This document shows positions 1-5,282 of a stretch of DNA of 5,282 nt, piece by piece. Under the pieces are notes generated by a model, which was not told where the DNA came from, did no database searches, and saw nothing but the letters and a program-made list of their open reading frames with translations. Source of the stretch: Pseudomonadota bacterium. Its GTDB lineage: Bacteria; Pseudomonadota; Alphaproteobacteria; Thalassobaculales; Thalassobaculaceae. Position 1 is the first letter of the stretch, and the number at the start of each line of letters is the position of its first letter. The stretch is taken from NCBI GenBank assembly GCA_027623845.1, contig JAQBUJ010000274.1, positions 1 to 5,282 on the forward strand. The letters are read 5' to 3'. The position numbers were made by a program, and so were the translations under genes.

Positions 1-115
1 GGGAGCCGGCGAAAGCCGCGTTCAAGACATCATCCTCCGACAAATGGTCGATTCTTCGAGGTGCCCGTATGTCGATTTTCCGAATTCACCTCGCATTCCC
101 TGAGCATAGCGGAAT

Positions 116-143
116 ATTATGTCCTTAGCCGGTCTGTCGGCAA
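116..143 (-). promoter_or_regulatory. Possible sigma-70-type promoter reading leftward
   Basis: On the minus strand there is TTGCCG (138-143, four of six matches to TTGACA), a 16-base spacer, and CATAAT (116-121, five of six matches to TATAAT). It sits in the AT-richest part of the window. Transcription would start near 109 and run off the left edge. A gene reading that way is not proven, so this rests on consensus similarity and base composition only. Confidence 0.22.
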
Positions 144-441
144 GAAATTAACCGACGACGGAACGGTTGCCAGCAAATCGCTTTGGCGCGTCACGCTTTT
201 TTGGCGCGCTCGACCAGCGCTTGCGCCGATCTCGTGCGGCCCCGGTACCTCGGCTGCTAGAATTGCCGTTCGCCAAACTCATCGACGGTATCTGTCTTGA
301 GAGGGGTGAAAAATGCGAAGCCCCATTCCGTGAATGGCATGCCCTGGAAAAAGTGATCCACATGCTATGAGGGAATCAGGCGGTTCGAGGCGCTTGCCCT
401 TGTGAAAACTGGGGCGGCGGTCGCGAAAGTTACGGCTTGGT

Positions 442-467
442 GGGTTGTCGTTTTCGCCAACGAACCC
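442..467 (-). terminator. Hairpin directly after the MDR gene, possible terminator
   Basis: Immediately beyond the MDR stop codon, the two arms GGGTT (442-446) with CGTT (449-452) and AACG (459-462) with AACCC (463-467) pair into a nine-base-pair stem. It has a six-base loop (453-458) and a two-base bulge (447-448). The position is what one expects for a 3' end or transcript-stabilising structure of the minus-strand gene. No run of U follows the stem in that direction, so a classical intrinsic terminator is not shown; Rho-dependent ending or simple 3' protection are alternatives. Confidence 0.4.
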
Positions 468-1406
468 CTAGAACATGATGACCAGCCGGCCTCGCGTGCC
501 GCCAGCCTCCAGCCGCCGGTGCGCCTCGCCGGCCTGTTCGGGCGGGTAGGTGTCGGCAACGCGCAGGGTAATGGCGCCGGCCTCTACCTGTTGACGCAGA
601 CGGTCGAGTTTTTCGTATTCGCCGTCATAGGTGCGCACCCAGGTGGTGCTGAACGTGATGCCGCGTTGCGCCTCGCCTTCGAAACCCCGCACCGAGGTAA
701 AAGCGCCGCCGTCGCGGACCGCTGGAATGACCAATTCCTTCTGGACCGCGCCGTCGGCAAGGCCATCGACGCCGTCGGGGAAATGCTCGCGGATCCGGGC
801 GGCGACGTCATCGCCCCGGCGCACCACGATGTCGGCGCCAAGCGATTTAACCAACGCCTGATCAGCCTCGGACGCATCGGCGATGACGGTCAGGCCTTCG
901 GCCTTGGCGATTTGAATGACATAGCCACCATAGGCCCCGGCGGCGCCGGTGACGCCAAGCGTCTGGCCTGGCGACAGCCCAAGCAGGTCGAGCGACAGAC
1001 GCGCCGTCAGACCATTCATCGGCAGGGTGCAAGCCTCGACATGGCTGGTCCCGGCCGGGACCGGAAGCACCGCGCGGGCGGCAAGGACGATCTGCTCGCG
1101 ATAGGCGCCATGGCTGGCCTTTGGCACCACCATGGCCATGACCGCGTCGCCGACCTTCACCCCGGTGGCGACCCCGTCACCGACCTGGTCAACGATCCCG
1201 GCGGCGTCCATTCCCGGCACATAGGGCGGCGGGTCGAGCTTCTGCTGCTCAGCGCGGGAGCCGTTGCGGGCCATCGTATCGGTGGGGTTTACCGCTGCTG
1301 CGTATAACCGGATGCGCACCTCGCCGGGGCCGGCGTTGACCTCGGGAAGATCGACGACCTCCAGAGCCTCCGGTCCGCCGTGAACATTGACACCTACCGC
1401 GCGCAT
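468..1406 (-). CDS. Zinc-independent MDR family NADPH:quinone oxidoreductase / enone reductase
   Basis: This 312-residue cytoplasmic protein belongs to the medium-chain dehydrogenase/reductase superfamily, quinone-oxidoreductase branch. These enzymes use NADPH to reduce quinones or activated double bonds. The N-terminal GroES-like domain shows AAVNPTD (37-43, with the branch-typical Asn40) and PGMDAAGIV (64-72). LPMNGLTA (128-135) leads into the Rossmann domain, whose nucleotide loop is GAAGAYGG (154-161). The end GTRGRLVI is typical of the branch. The cysteine ligands of the structural and catalytic zinc sites in alcohol dehydrogenases are absent. Length is normal (about 310-330). The ATG is preceded by AAAGGCGGA at 1411-1419 on the coding strand. 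It is divergent from the GMC gene with a 233-bp spacer. The family call is firm; the substrate is unknown. Confidence 0.93.
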   Translation of the reverse strand: MRAVGVNVHGGPEALEVVDLPEVNAGPGEVRIRLYAAAVNPTDTMARNGSRAEQQKLDPPPYVPGMDAAGIVDQVGDGVATGVKVGDAVMAMVVPKASHGAYREQIVLAARAVLPVPAGTSHVEACTLPMNGLTARLSLDLLGLSPGQTLGVTGAAGAYGGYVIQIAKAEGLTVIADASEADQALVKSLGADIVVRRGDDVAARIREHFPDGVDGLADGAVQKELVIPAVRDGGAFTSVRGFEGEAQRGITFSTTWVRTYDGEYEKLDRLRQQVEAGAITLRVADTYPPEQAGEAHRRLEAGGTRGRLVIMF

Positions 1407-1480
1407 GAGGTCCGCCTTTCGTTTTATAGGTCTGGTCGTCTTATGAGCTCTGGTCTCGGCTCGCCCGATCCAGCCATTGG

Positions 1481-1508
1481 ATTATAGGGATCGGCGCGCC
1501 GGTGAACA
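1481..1508 (-). promoter_or_regulatory. Candidate promoter of the MDR gene
   Basis: On the minus strand a perfect TATAAT occupies 1481-1486. Sixteen bases upstream of it is TGTTCA (1503-1508), a poor -35 match with three of six consensus bases. The predicted start near 1474 would give a leader of about 68 bases before the MDR start codon, a reasonable length. The perfect -10 box in GC-rich DNA is the main support. The weak -35 would fit a promoter that needs an activator, but that is inference. Confidence 0.35.
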
Positions 1509-1552
1509 GATATGAAGTCTGCGGAACCGGGAGCCGGGAAACCCTCGCGAGG
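1492..1552. promoter_or_regulatory. Two perfect 10-bp palindromes in the divergent promoter region
   Basis: CGGCGCGCCG (1492-1501) and CCTCGCGAGG (1543-1552) are each perfectly self-complementary, with centres 51 bp apart. The first lies between the -10 and -35 positions of the candidate MDR promoter, where a bound repressor could block transcription. Short GC-only palindromes arise often by chance in GC-rich DNA, and the two do not share one motif, so an operator role is only a suggestion. Confidence 0.2.
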
Positions 1553-1579
1553 CCGATGGCGCCCGGCTAGGGTGGAAAC

Positions 1580-1609
1580 CGCCGCGCCAGAGACGGGTTT
1601 AGCGCGGCG
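1580..1609 (+). repeat. Inverted repeat in the leader of the GMC gene
   Basis: The arms CGCCGCGC (1580-1587) and GCGCGGCG (1602-1609) are exact reverse complements separated by 14 bases. In RNA they would form a strong eight-pair GC stem ending about 17 bases before the ribosome-binding site of the GMC gene. A competing pairing of AAACC (1576-1580) with GGTTT (1596-1600) is also possible. It could be a leader structure, an operator or chance; no known riboswitch class is recognised. Confidence 0.3.
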
Positions 1610-1639
1610 CGGGTGGCTATAAGCTAAGGAAATCCAGCG

Positions 1640-3259
1640 ATGGATACGTTTGACTATGTGATTGTCGGGGCCGGCGCGGCGGGCTGCGTATTGGCCAACC
1701 GCCTGAGCGAGGACAACGCAACCAGCGTGTGTGTGCTCGAAGCCGGCGGCCAGGACCGGCATCCCTTCATCGCCATTCCCGCCGGGTTTGTCAAAACCCT
1801 CTATGGCGATCGTTTTGTCTGGCCCTTCATGACCGAACCGTCGCCGGGGCTTGGTGGACGCACGGTGGCTATTCCCCAAGGCAGGGTGGTCGGCGGATCA
1901 AGCTCGATCAACGGCATGGTCTATAATCGCGGCCAGGCGGCGGACTTCGATACTTGGGCGCAGATGGGCAATCGAGGCTGGGGATTCGACGACCTGCTGA
2001 CGTATTTCAAACGCTCCGAGCGGCGCCTGGGGCCGGGAGACGATCACTTTCGCGGGCGTACCGGAGAGCTGCCGATCACCGACATGGATTGGATCAACCC
2101 GCTCGCCGAGGCCTTCCTTGACGCCGCCGAGGGGATGGGGATTCCGCGGATCGCCGACTACAATGCCGGTTTTCAGTTCGGCGCCGGATATTTTCAACGT
2201 TACATCCACAAGGGCAAGCGGGTCAGCGCCGCCGACGCGTTCCTGCGACCGGCGTTGCGCCGACCGGCGACGTCTCTGCGCCCCCGCGCCCAGGTTGTCG
2301 AGCTGGTCATGGACGGGAAAAAAGCCACCGGTGTGCGGTATCGCGACGGCGCTGGCGCCGAGCATGTGGTGCATGCGCGCCGTGAGGTGATCCTCAGCGC
2401 CGGCGCCGTCAACTCTCCCAAGCTGTTGCAGCTTTCGGGTATCGGGCCAGCCGAACTATTGCAGGATCTCGGGGTGCCGGTGCGGGTCCCCTTGGCCGGA
2501 GTGGGGGAGAACCTGCGGGATCACTATTCGGTGCGGATGACCGCGCGGGCGCGTGACGTGCTGACCATTAACGAATATGCGCGCTGGCCCCGGCTGCCCT
2601 TGGAATTCGTGAAATGGTTGAGCGGCAAGCCCAGCGTGCTTGGGCTCTGTCCGACCGTCGCCTTCGTACACGGTAAATCCCACCCGGACTTGGAAGAGAG
2701 CGATCTGAGGATCCTGTTCACGCCGGGAAGTTTCAAGGATGGGCGGGTCTATGTTCTCGATGACTATCCGGGGATGACCTGTGGCGCGGCGCAGCCCCGC
2801 CCGCAAAGCGCCGGCTATGTGCGGGCCCGCTCGCGCGATCCTTATGAAGCGCCGATCGTGCAGCCCAACTACCTGCAAGCCGAAGCCGACCAGCGGATCA
2901 CCCTGGCGGGGTTGCGATTGGCGCGCGGGTTGCTCAACAGCCCTCAACTGGCGCCGTTCTTCGATAGCGAAACACTGCCCGGTTCCGAGGTGGACAGCGA
3001 CGATGATTTGCTCTATTTCGCCCGCCGGCGCGGCAATACCGGCTATCACCTCGTTGGCACCTGCCGAATGGGGCCGGAGAACGACGCCCGCGCCGTGGTC
3101 GATGACGCATTGCGGGTTCACGGCGTCGAGGGATTGCGGGTCATCGATGCCTCGATCATGCCGATGCTGCCTTCGGCGAACACCTTTGCCGCAACGATCG
3201 CCATCGCCGAGAAGGGGGCCGACCTGATCAGAGGCCGAACGGCAGGCCCGGAGCAATGA
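1640..3259 (+). CDS. GMC family FAD-dependent alcohol oxidoreductase (choline-dehydrogenase-like)
   Basis: This complete 539-residue GMC flavoenzyme oxidises an alcohol to an aldehyde or ketone. The FAD-binding fold starts at residue 5, with the loop GAGAAG (10-15) and ribose-binding Glu34. The first GMC signature is GRVVGGSSSINGMVYNRG (81-98) and the second is GAVNSPKLLQLSGIG (255-269). The C-terminal catalytic part has YHLVGTCRMG with His470, and PSANTFAAT with Asn514. This His/Asn pair has the same 44-residue spacing as His466/Asn510 of choline oxidase. The position of the flavin-linking His99 of choline oxidase is Ile90 here, so FAD should be non-covalent. No signal peptide or membrane segment is seen, so it is cytoplasmic or loosely membrane-bound. 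AAGGA (1626-1630) lies nine bases before the ATG. No betaine aldehyde dehydrogenase adjoins, so I do not call it betA; the substrate is open. Confidence 0.95.
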   Translation: MDTFDYVIVGAGAAGCVLANRLSEDNATSVCVLEAGGQDRHPFIAIPAGFVKTLYGDRFVWPFMTEPSPGLGGRTVAIPQGRVVGGSSSINGMVYNRGQAADFDTWAQMGNRGWGFDDLLTYFKRSERRLGPGDDHFRGRTGELPITDMDWINPLAEAFLDAAEGMGIPRIADYNAGFQFGAGYFQRYIHKGKRVSAADAFLRPALRRPATSLRPRAQVVELVMDGKKATGVRYRDGAGAEHVVHARREVILSAGAVNSPKLLQLSGIGPAELLQDLGVPVRVPLAGVGENLRDHYSVRMTARARDVLTINEYARWPRLPLEFVKWLSGKPSVLGLCPTVAFVHGKSHPDLEESDLRILFTPGSFKDGRVYVLDDYPGMTCGAAQPRPQSAGYVRARSRDPYEAPIVQPNYLQAEADQRITLAGLRLARGLLNSPQLAPFFDSETLPGSEVDSDDDLLYFARRRGNTGYHLVGTCRMGPENDARAVVDDALRVHGVEGLRVIDASIMPMLPSANTFAATIAIAEKGADLIRGRTAGPEQ

Positions 3260-3292
3260 GCGTGGGCTCAGCCTGTTCACGCGGCTTGTTTA
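3260..3292 (+). terminator. Possible terminator after the GMC gene
   Basis: Starting at the first base after the stop codon, GCGTGGGC (3260-3267) pairs with GTTCACGC (3275-3282). The stem has eight pairs, two of them G-U, and a seven-base loop. It is followed by GGCTTGTTTA, a moderately T-rich tail with interruptions. This resembles a weak intrinsic terminator and would separate the GMC transcript from the LLM/dioxygenase operon. Partial read-through is plausible since all three genes face the same way. Confidence 0.35.
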
Positions 3293-3309
3293 TCCCGGCT
3301 TGTCTATCA
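3282..3309 (+). repeat. Tandem 14-bp direct repeat between GMC and LLM genes
   Basis: CGGCTTGTTTATCC (3282-3295) is followed at once by CGGCTTGTCTATCA (3296-3309), with 12 of 14 positions identical. The pair lies in the 132-bp gap upstream of the LLM gene and overlaps the tail of the possible terminator. Tandem sites in such a place can bind a regulator, but a replication-slippage duplication explains them equally well. I found no convincing -35/-10 pair in the remaining spacer up to 3391. Confidence 0.45.
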
Positions 3310-3391
3310 GGGTCCCCTCTGGCCAAATGCTTGGCGTTGTTGGTGAGTTTATCGTGCGGTTTGATCGCCCCCGCTATCGAAGGGATATGAA

Positions 3392-4456
3392 ATGAAGTTC
3401 GGCGCCTGTGTGATGGCCAATATCGACGAAATCGGCTTCTTCACCCATGCTGAGAACCTGGGCTATGACTCGGTTTGGGTGACCGATAGCCAGATGATGT
3501 TCTCCGACTGCTATGCGGTGATGGCGCTGGCTGCCCAGCAGACCACCACATTGCGCATCGGTCCGGGCACGGCGATCTGCGGCACCCGGATACCGCCGGT
3601 GCAGGCGGCGGCGATGGCGACCTTGAACCGTCTGGCGCCGGGCCGGGTCATGCTTGGCATCGCCACCGGCAATACGGCGATGCGGACCATGGGCCAAAAG
3701 CCGATGCGGATAAAAGACTACGAGGATTATTTGAAGGTGCTGAGTGCGCTGCTACGCGGCGAGGTCGTCGACTACACCTTCAATGGCGTCACCAAGCCGA
3801 TCAAGATGCTGATGCACGAAACCAAATATATGAACCTGGAGCCGAAGATACCGCTTTATGTCTCCGGCTTCGGGCCGCGAGCCATGGGGTTGGCCGGTGA
3901 ATACGGCGATGGCCTGGTCTTCGCCATCCCGCCGCGCGGCATCGCCCCGGCCGAGGCGATGGCTCATGTCCGCCAGGGCGCGGCGCGGGCCGGTCGTTCC
4001 GCCGATGGTTTCGTCAATTGTGCGCTGACCAATATCGCGTTGTTGCAACCGGGCGAGGCGGTGGATAGCGAGCGTATCGTCAAGATGATCGGCCCCAACG
4101 TGATGGCCAGCGTCTATTACTTCTATGACGAGGTGCACGAAAAAGGCATCGACCCACCGGATTTCCTCAAGCCGATCTGGAAGGACTACTGCGCCCTGGT
4201 TGAACAAACGCCGCCGGAGCACCGCCATTTTCGCACCCATGAGTTCCACTACACCGCCATGCATCCTGGTGAAGCTGAGCTGATCAACGAAGAGCTGATC
4301 CGCGCCACCTGTATGGTCGGCACGCCGGATGCGTTGATCGAGCAGATCCGCGCCCTGGAAAGCGCCGGCCTGCAAGAGCTGATGTTCGCCACCGGCGTCG
4401 ACGAGAAATGGGCCTTTGCGCAGGAGTTTTCTCAAAAAGTGATGTCCAACCTGTAG
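3392..4456 (+). CDS. LLM class (luciferase-like) flavin-dependent oxidoreductase
   Basis: This complete 354-residue protein has the bacterial-luciferase-like TIM-barrel fold. Members use FMN (reduced by a partner) for monooxygenation, or coenzyme F420 for hydride transfer. Visible landmarks are ENLGYDSVWVTDS (21-33, strand 2 of the barrel), TLRIGPGT (53-60), TLNRLAPGRVMLGIATGN (77-94), PLYVSGFGPRAMGLAGEYGD (154-173) and the C-terminal GTPDALIEQIRALESAG (310-326). The general pattern is closest to methylenetetrahydromethanopterin-reductase-like LLM proteins. Cofactor and substrate cannot be read from the sequence. The ATG follows GAAGGGA (3379-3385) by six bases and gives the usual KFG N-terminus. 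Its stop is 13 bp from the dioxygenase start, so the two probably share an mRNA and a pathway. No flavin reductase gene is seen nearby. Confidence 0.92.
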   Translation: MKFGACVMANIDEIGFFTHAENLGYDSVWVTDSQMMFSDCYAVMALAAQQTTTLRIGPGTAICGTRIPPVQAAAMATLNRLAPGRVMLGIATGNTAMRTMGQKPMRIKDYEDYLKVLSALLRGEVVDYTFNGVTKPIKMLMHETKYMNLEPKIPLYVSGFGPRAMGLAGEYGDGLVFAIPPRGIAPAEAMAHVRQGAARAGRSADGFVNCALTNIALLQPGEAVDSERIVKMIGPNVMASVYYFYDEVHEKGIDPPDFLKPIWKDYCALVEQTPPEHRHFRTHEFHYTAMHPGEAELINEELIRATCMVGTPDALIEQIRALESAGLQELMFATGVDEKWAFAQEFSQKVMSNL

Positions 4457-4469
4457 GGGAGCTTTCGCG

Positions 4470-5282
4470 ATGCTGACTATCCGACCGATGGGCCCGCATA
4501 CCGGCGGCGAGATCACCGGCGTCGACGTCAAGCAACTCGATGACGCGGGTTTTGCGCCGATCTACCAAGCCTGGCTGCAATACGGCGTCACCGTGGTCCG
4601 CGACCAGGAGCTGGAGATTGAGGATTTCTTGCGCTACAGCCGGCGCTTCGGCGTCATCATCCCGCATCCCTCGAAGTCCACCCGACATCCGGATTACCCG
4701 GAAATCACCATGCTGGGCACCGACAAATTCCGACCCGACGGCAGTTTGGATCAGGCGATCTACCGGCGCGGCGCCGAGGGTTTTCATACCGATGGGGCCT
4801 ACGACGAGATTCCGTTCAAGGCCACCAAGCTCTATGCCCTGGCGGTGCCGAGCACCGGCGGCGACACTCATTTTTCCAGCATGTATATGGCCTATGAGGC
4901 CTTGCCCGACCGGCTGAAGACGCTGTTGGACGGCCGGAACGGCGCCTTCACCTATGGTGGGCGCATCGGCCAGACCGCGTTGCTGAACCCGGAAGATCGG
5001 CACGAGCCGCCGGCCTTTCACCCGATGATCCGCACCCATTCGGAAACCGGACGCAAGTCGCTCTACTTCGATCCGGGGAAGATCCTTTATATCGAGGGTC
5101 TGGAGCCGGCCCAAAGCGACGAAGTGATCGATGACCTTGTCGAGCGGATGATCGTGCCCGACGCCGGCTATACCCATCAATGGCGGGTCGGCGATATCGT
5201 GATCTGGGATAACCGCTGTCTGGTGCACAAGGCGGCCGGCGACTATCCCCCCGAAGAAGACCGCATCCATTGGCGGGTGTCG
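4470..5282 (+). CDS. TauD/TfdA family Fe(II)/2-oxoglutarate-dependent dioxygenase, 3' end cut by window
   Basis: The frame is open for 271 codons to the window edge. The family couples 2-oxoglutarate decarboxylation to hydroxylation of an organic substrate, often releasing sulfite, a phenol or an aldehyde. The N-terminus (GGEITGVDV, 12-20) and GVTVVRDQ (39-46) are typical. The iron triad is His106 and Asp108 (in FHTDGAYDE) with His253 (LVHKAAGDY). Thr133 in GGDTHF corresponds to the 2-oxoglutarate-contacting Thr of TauD. Arg265 and Arg269 keep the RxxxR spacing of TauD, where the first binds 2-oxoglutarate and the second the substrate's acidic group. Relative to TauD (283 residues) only about 10-20 residues are missing. 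AGGGGAG (4455-4461), overlapping the LLM stop, is the ribosome-binding site. All key ligands are present, so it should be active. The substrate is undetermined; taurine and 2,4-D are only family precedents. Confidence 0.93.
   Translation, partial: MLTIRPMGPHTGGEITGVDVKQLDDAGFAPIYQAWLQYGVTVVRDQELEIEDFLRYSRRFGVIIPHPSKSTRHPDYPEITMLGTDKFRPDGSLDQAIYRRGAEGFHTDGAYDEIPFKATKLYALAVPSTGGDTHFSSMYMAYEALPDRLKTLLDGRNGAFTYGGRIGQTALLNPEDRHEPPAFHPMIRTHSETGRKSLYFDPGKILYIEGLEPAQSDEVIDDLVERMIVPDAGYTHQWRVGDIVIWDNRCLVHKAAGDYPPEEDRIHWRVS

Larger units (their letters stand above)
1..467. other. Left flank without a supportable gene
   Basis: No protein of recognisable family is seen in this stretch on either strand. 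A rightward frame is open from the window edge to position 300, but its translation is rich in Arg and Ser, has low-complexity character and shows no familiar motif, so I do not call it. The part from about 60 to 160 is clearly AT-richer than the rest of the window, as expected of a promoter-bearing spacer. It contains a leftward promoter-like pair at 116-143. An inverted repeat CCATTC-CGT-GAATGG lies at 323-337 and overlaps the palindrome GGCATGCC at 336-343; no role is known for either. The right end holds the hairpin that follows the MDR gene. Confidence 0.5.

Noticed and set aside
1..300. Rightward frame open from the window edge to 300, possibly the end of an upstream gene
   Set aside because: Composition is atypical (many Arg and Ser), no motif is seen, and it crosses the AT-rich promoter-like stretch. 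It could be chance, and its 5' part is outside the window.
402..1307. Long rightward open frame (301 codons) opposite the MDR gene
   Set aside because: It is antisense to a gene with clear MDR motifs. The translation is rich in Gly, Ala, Arg and His with no family motif, as is usual for the opposite strand of GC-rich coding DNA.
1618..1623. TATAAG as a -10 box for the GMC gene
   Set aside because: Transcription would begin at about the ribosome-binding site, and no -35-like hexamer stands at the right distance.
2456..3280. Leftward open frame opposite the 3' half of the GMC gene
   Set aside because: The GMC signatures, catalytic His/Asn and C-terminal FAD motif lie on the plus strand. The antisense translation shows no recognisable domain.
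3752..5270. Two overlapping leftward open frames opposite the LLM and dioxygenase genes
   Set aside because: Both are shadows of genes whose cofactor and metal ligands are intact on the plus strand. They also overlap each other.
4470..5282. Calling the dioxygenase tauD or tfdA by name
   Set aside because: The metal and 2-oxoglutarate ligands are shared by the whole family. Nothing in the sequence or neighbours fixes taurine or 2,4-D as the substrate.

Overview
The window is GC-rich DNA with dense third-position G/C coding. All four clear genes encode soluble oxidoreductases of unrelated families. Base composition, codon use and the protein types suggest an alphaproteobacterium, perhaps Rhodospirillales- or Rhizobiales-like. 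That placement is inference, because there is no rRNA or other phylogenetic marker here. No mobile element, tRNA, rRNA, CRISPR array or phage gene is visible.

Layout: positions 1-467 hold no gene I can support. The stretch from about 60 to 160 is AT-richer and contains a possible leftward promoter, which could serve a gene running off the left edge. A zinc-free NADPH:quinone-oxidoreductase-type MDR protein lies on the minus strand (468-1406), with a hairpin right after its stop codon. A 233-bp divergent region (1407-1639) carries a perfect leftward TATAAT and several palindromes. It separates the MDR gene from a rightward FAD-dependent GMC oxidoreductase (1640-3259).

After a 132-bp gap with a possible terminator and a 14-bp tandem repeat comes a luciferase-like (LLM) flavin-dependent oxidoreductase (3392-4456). 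Only 13 bp later starts a TauD/TfdA-family Fe(II)/2-oxoglutarate dioxygenase (4470 to the right edge). It is cut by the window just after its last metal and 2-oxoglutarate ligands. The LLM and dioxygenase genes are very likely cotranscribed.

Together the genes look like part of a catabolic or detoxification cluster. The dioxygenase or the LLM protein would start attack on an organic substrate, the GMC enzyme would oxidise an alcohol, and the MDR protein would reduce an enone or quinone. No transporter, regulator or CoA ligase is present to name the substrate, so the pathway is unassigned. I found no clear sign of a wholly new system. The most useful leads are the gene combination, the unknown cofactor (FMN or F420) of the LLM protein, and the structured divergent promoter region.
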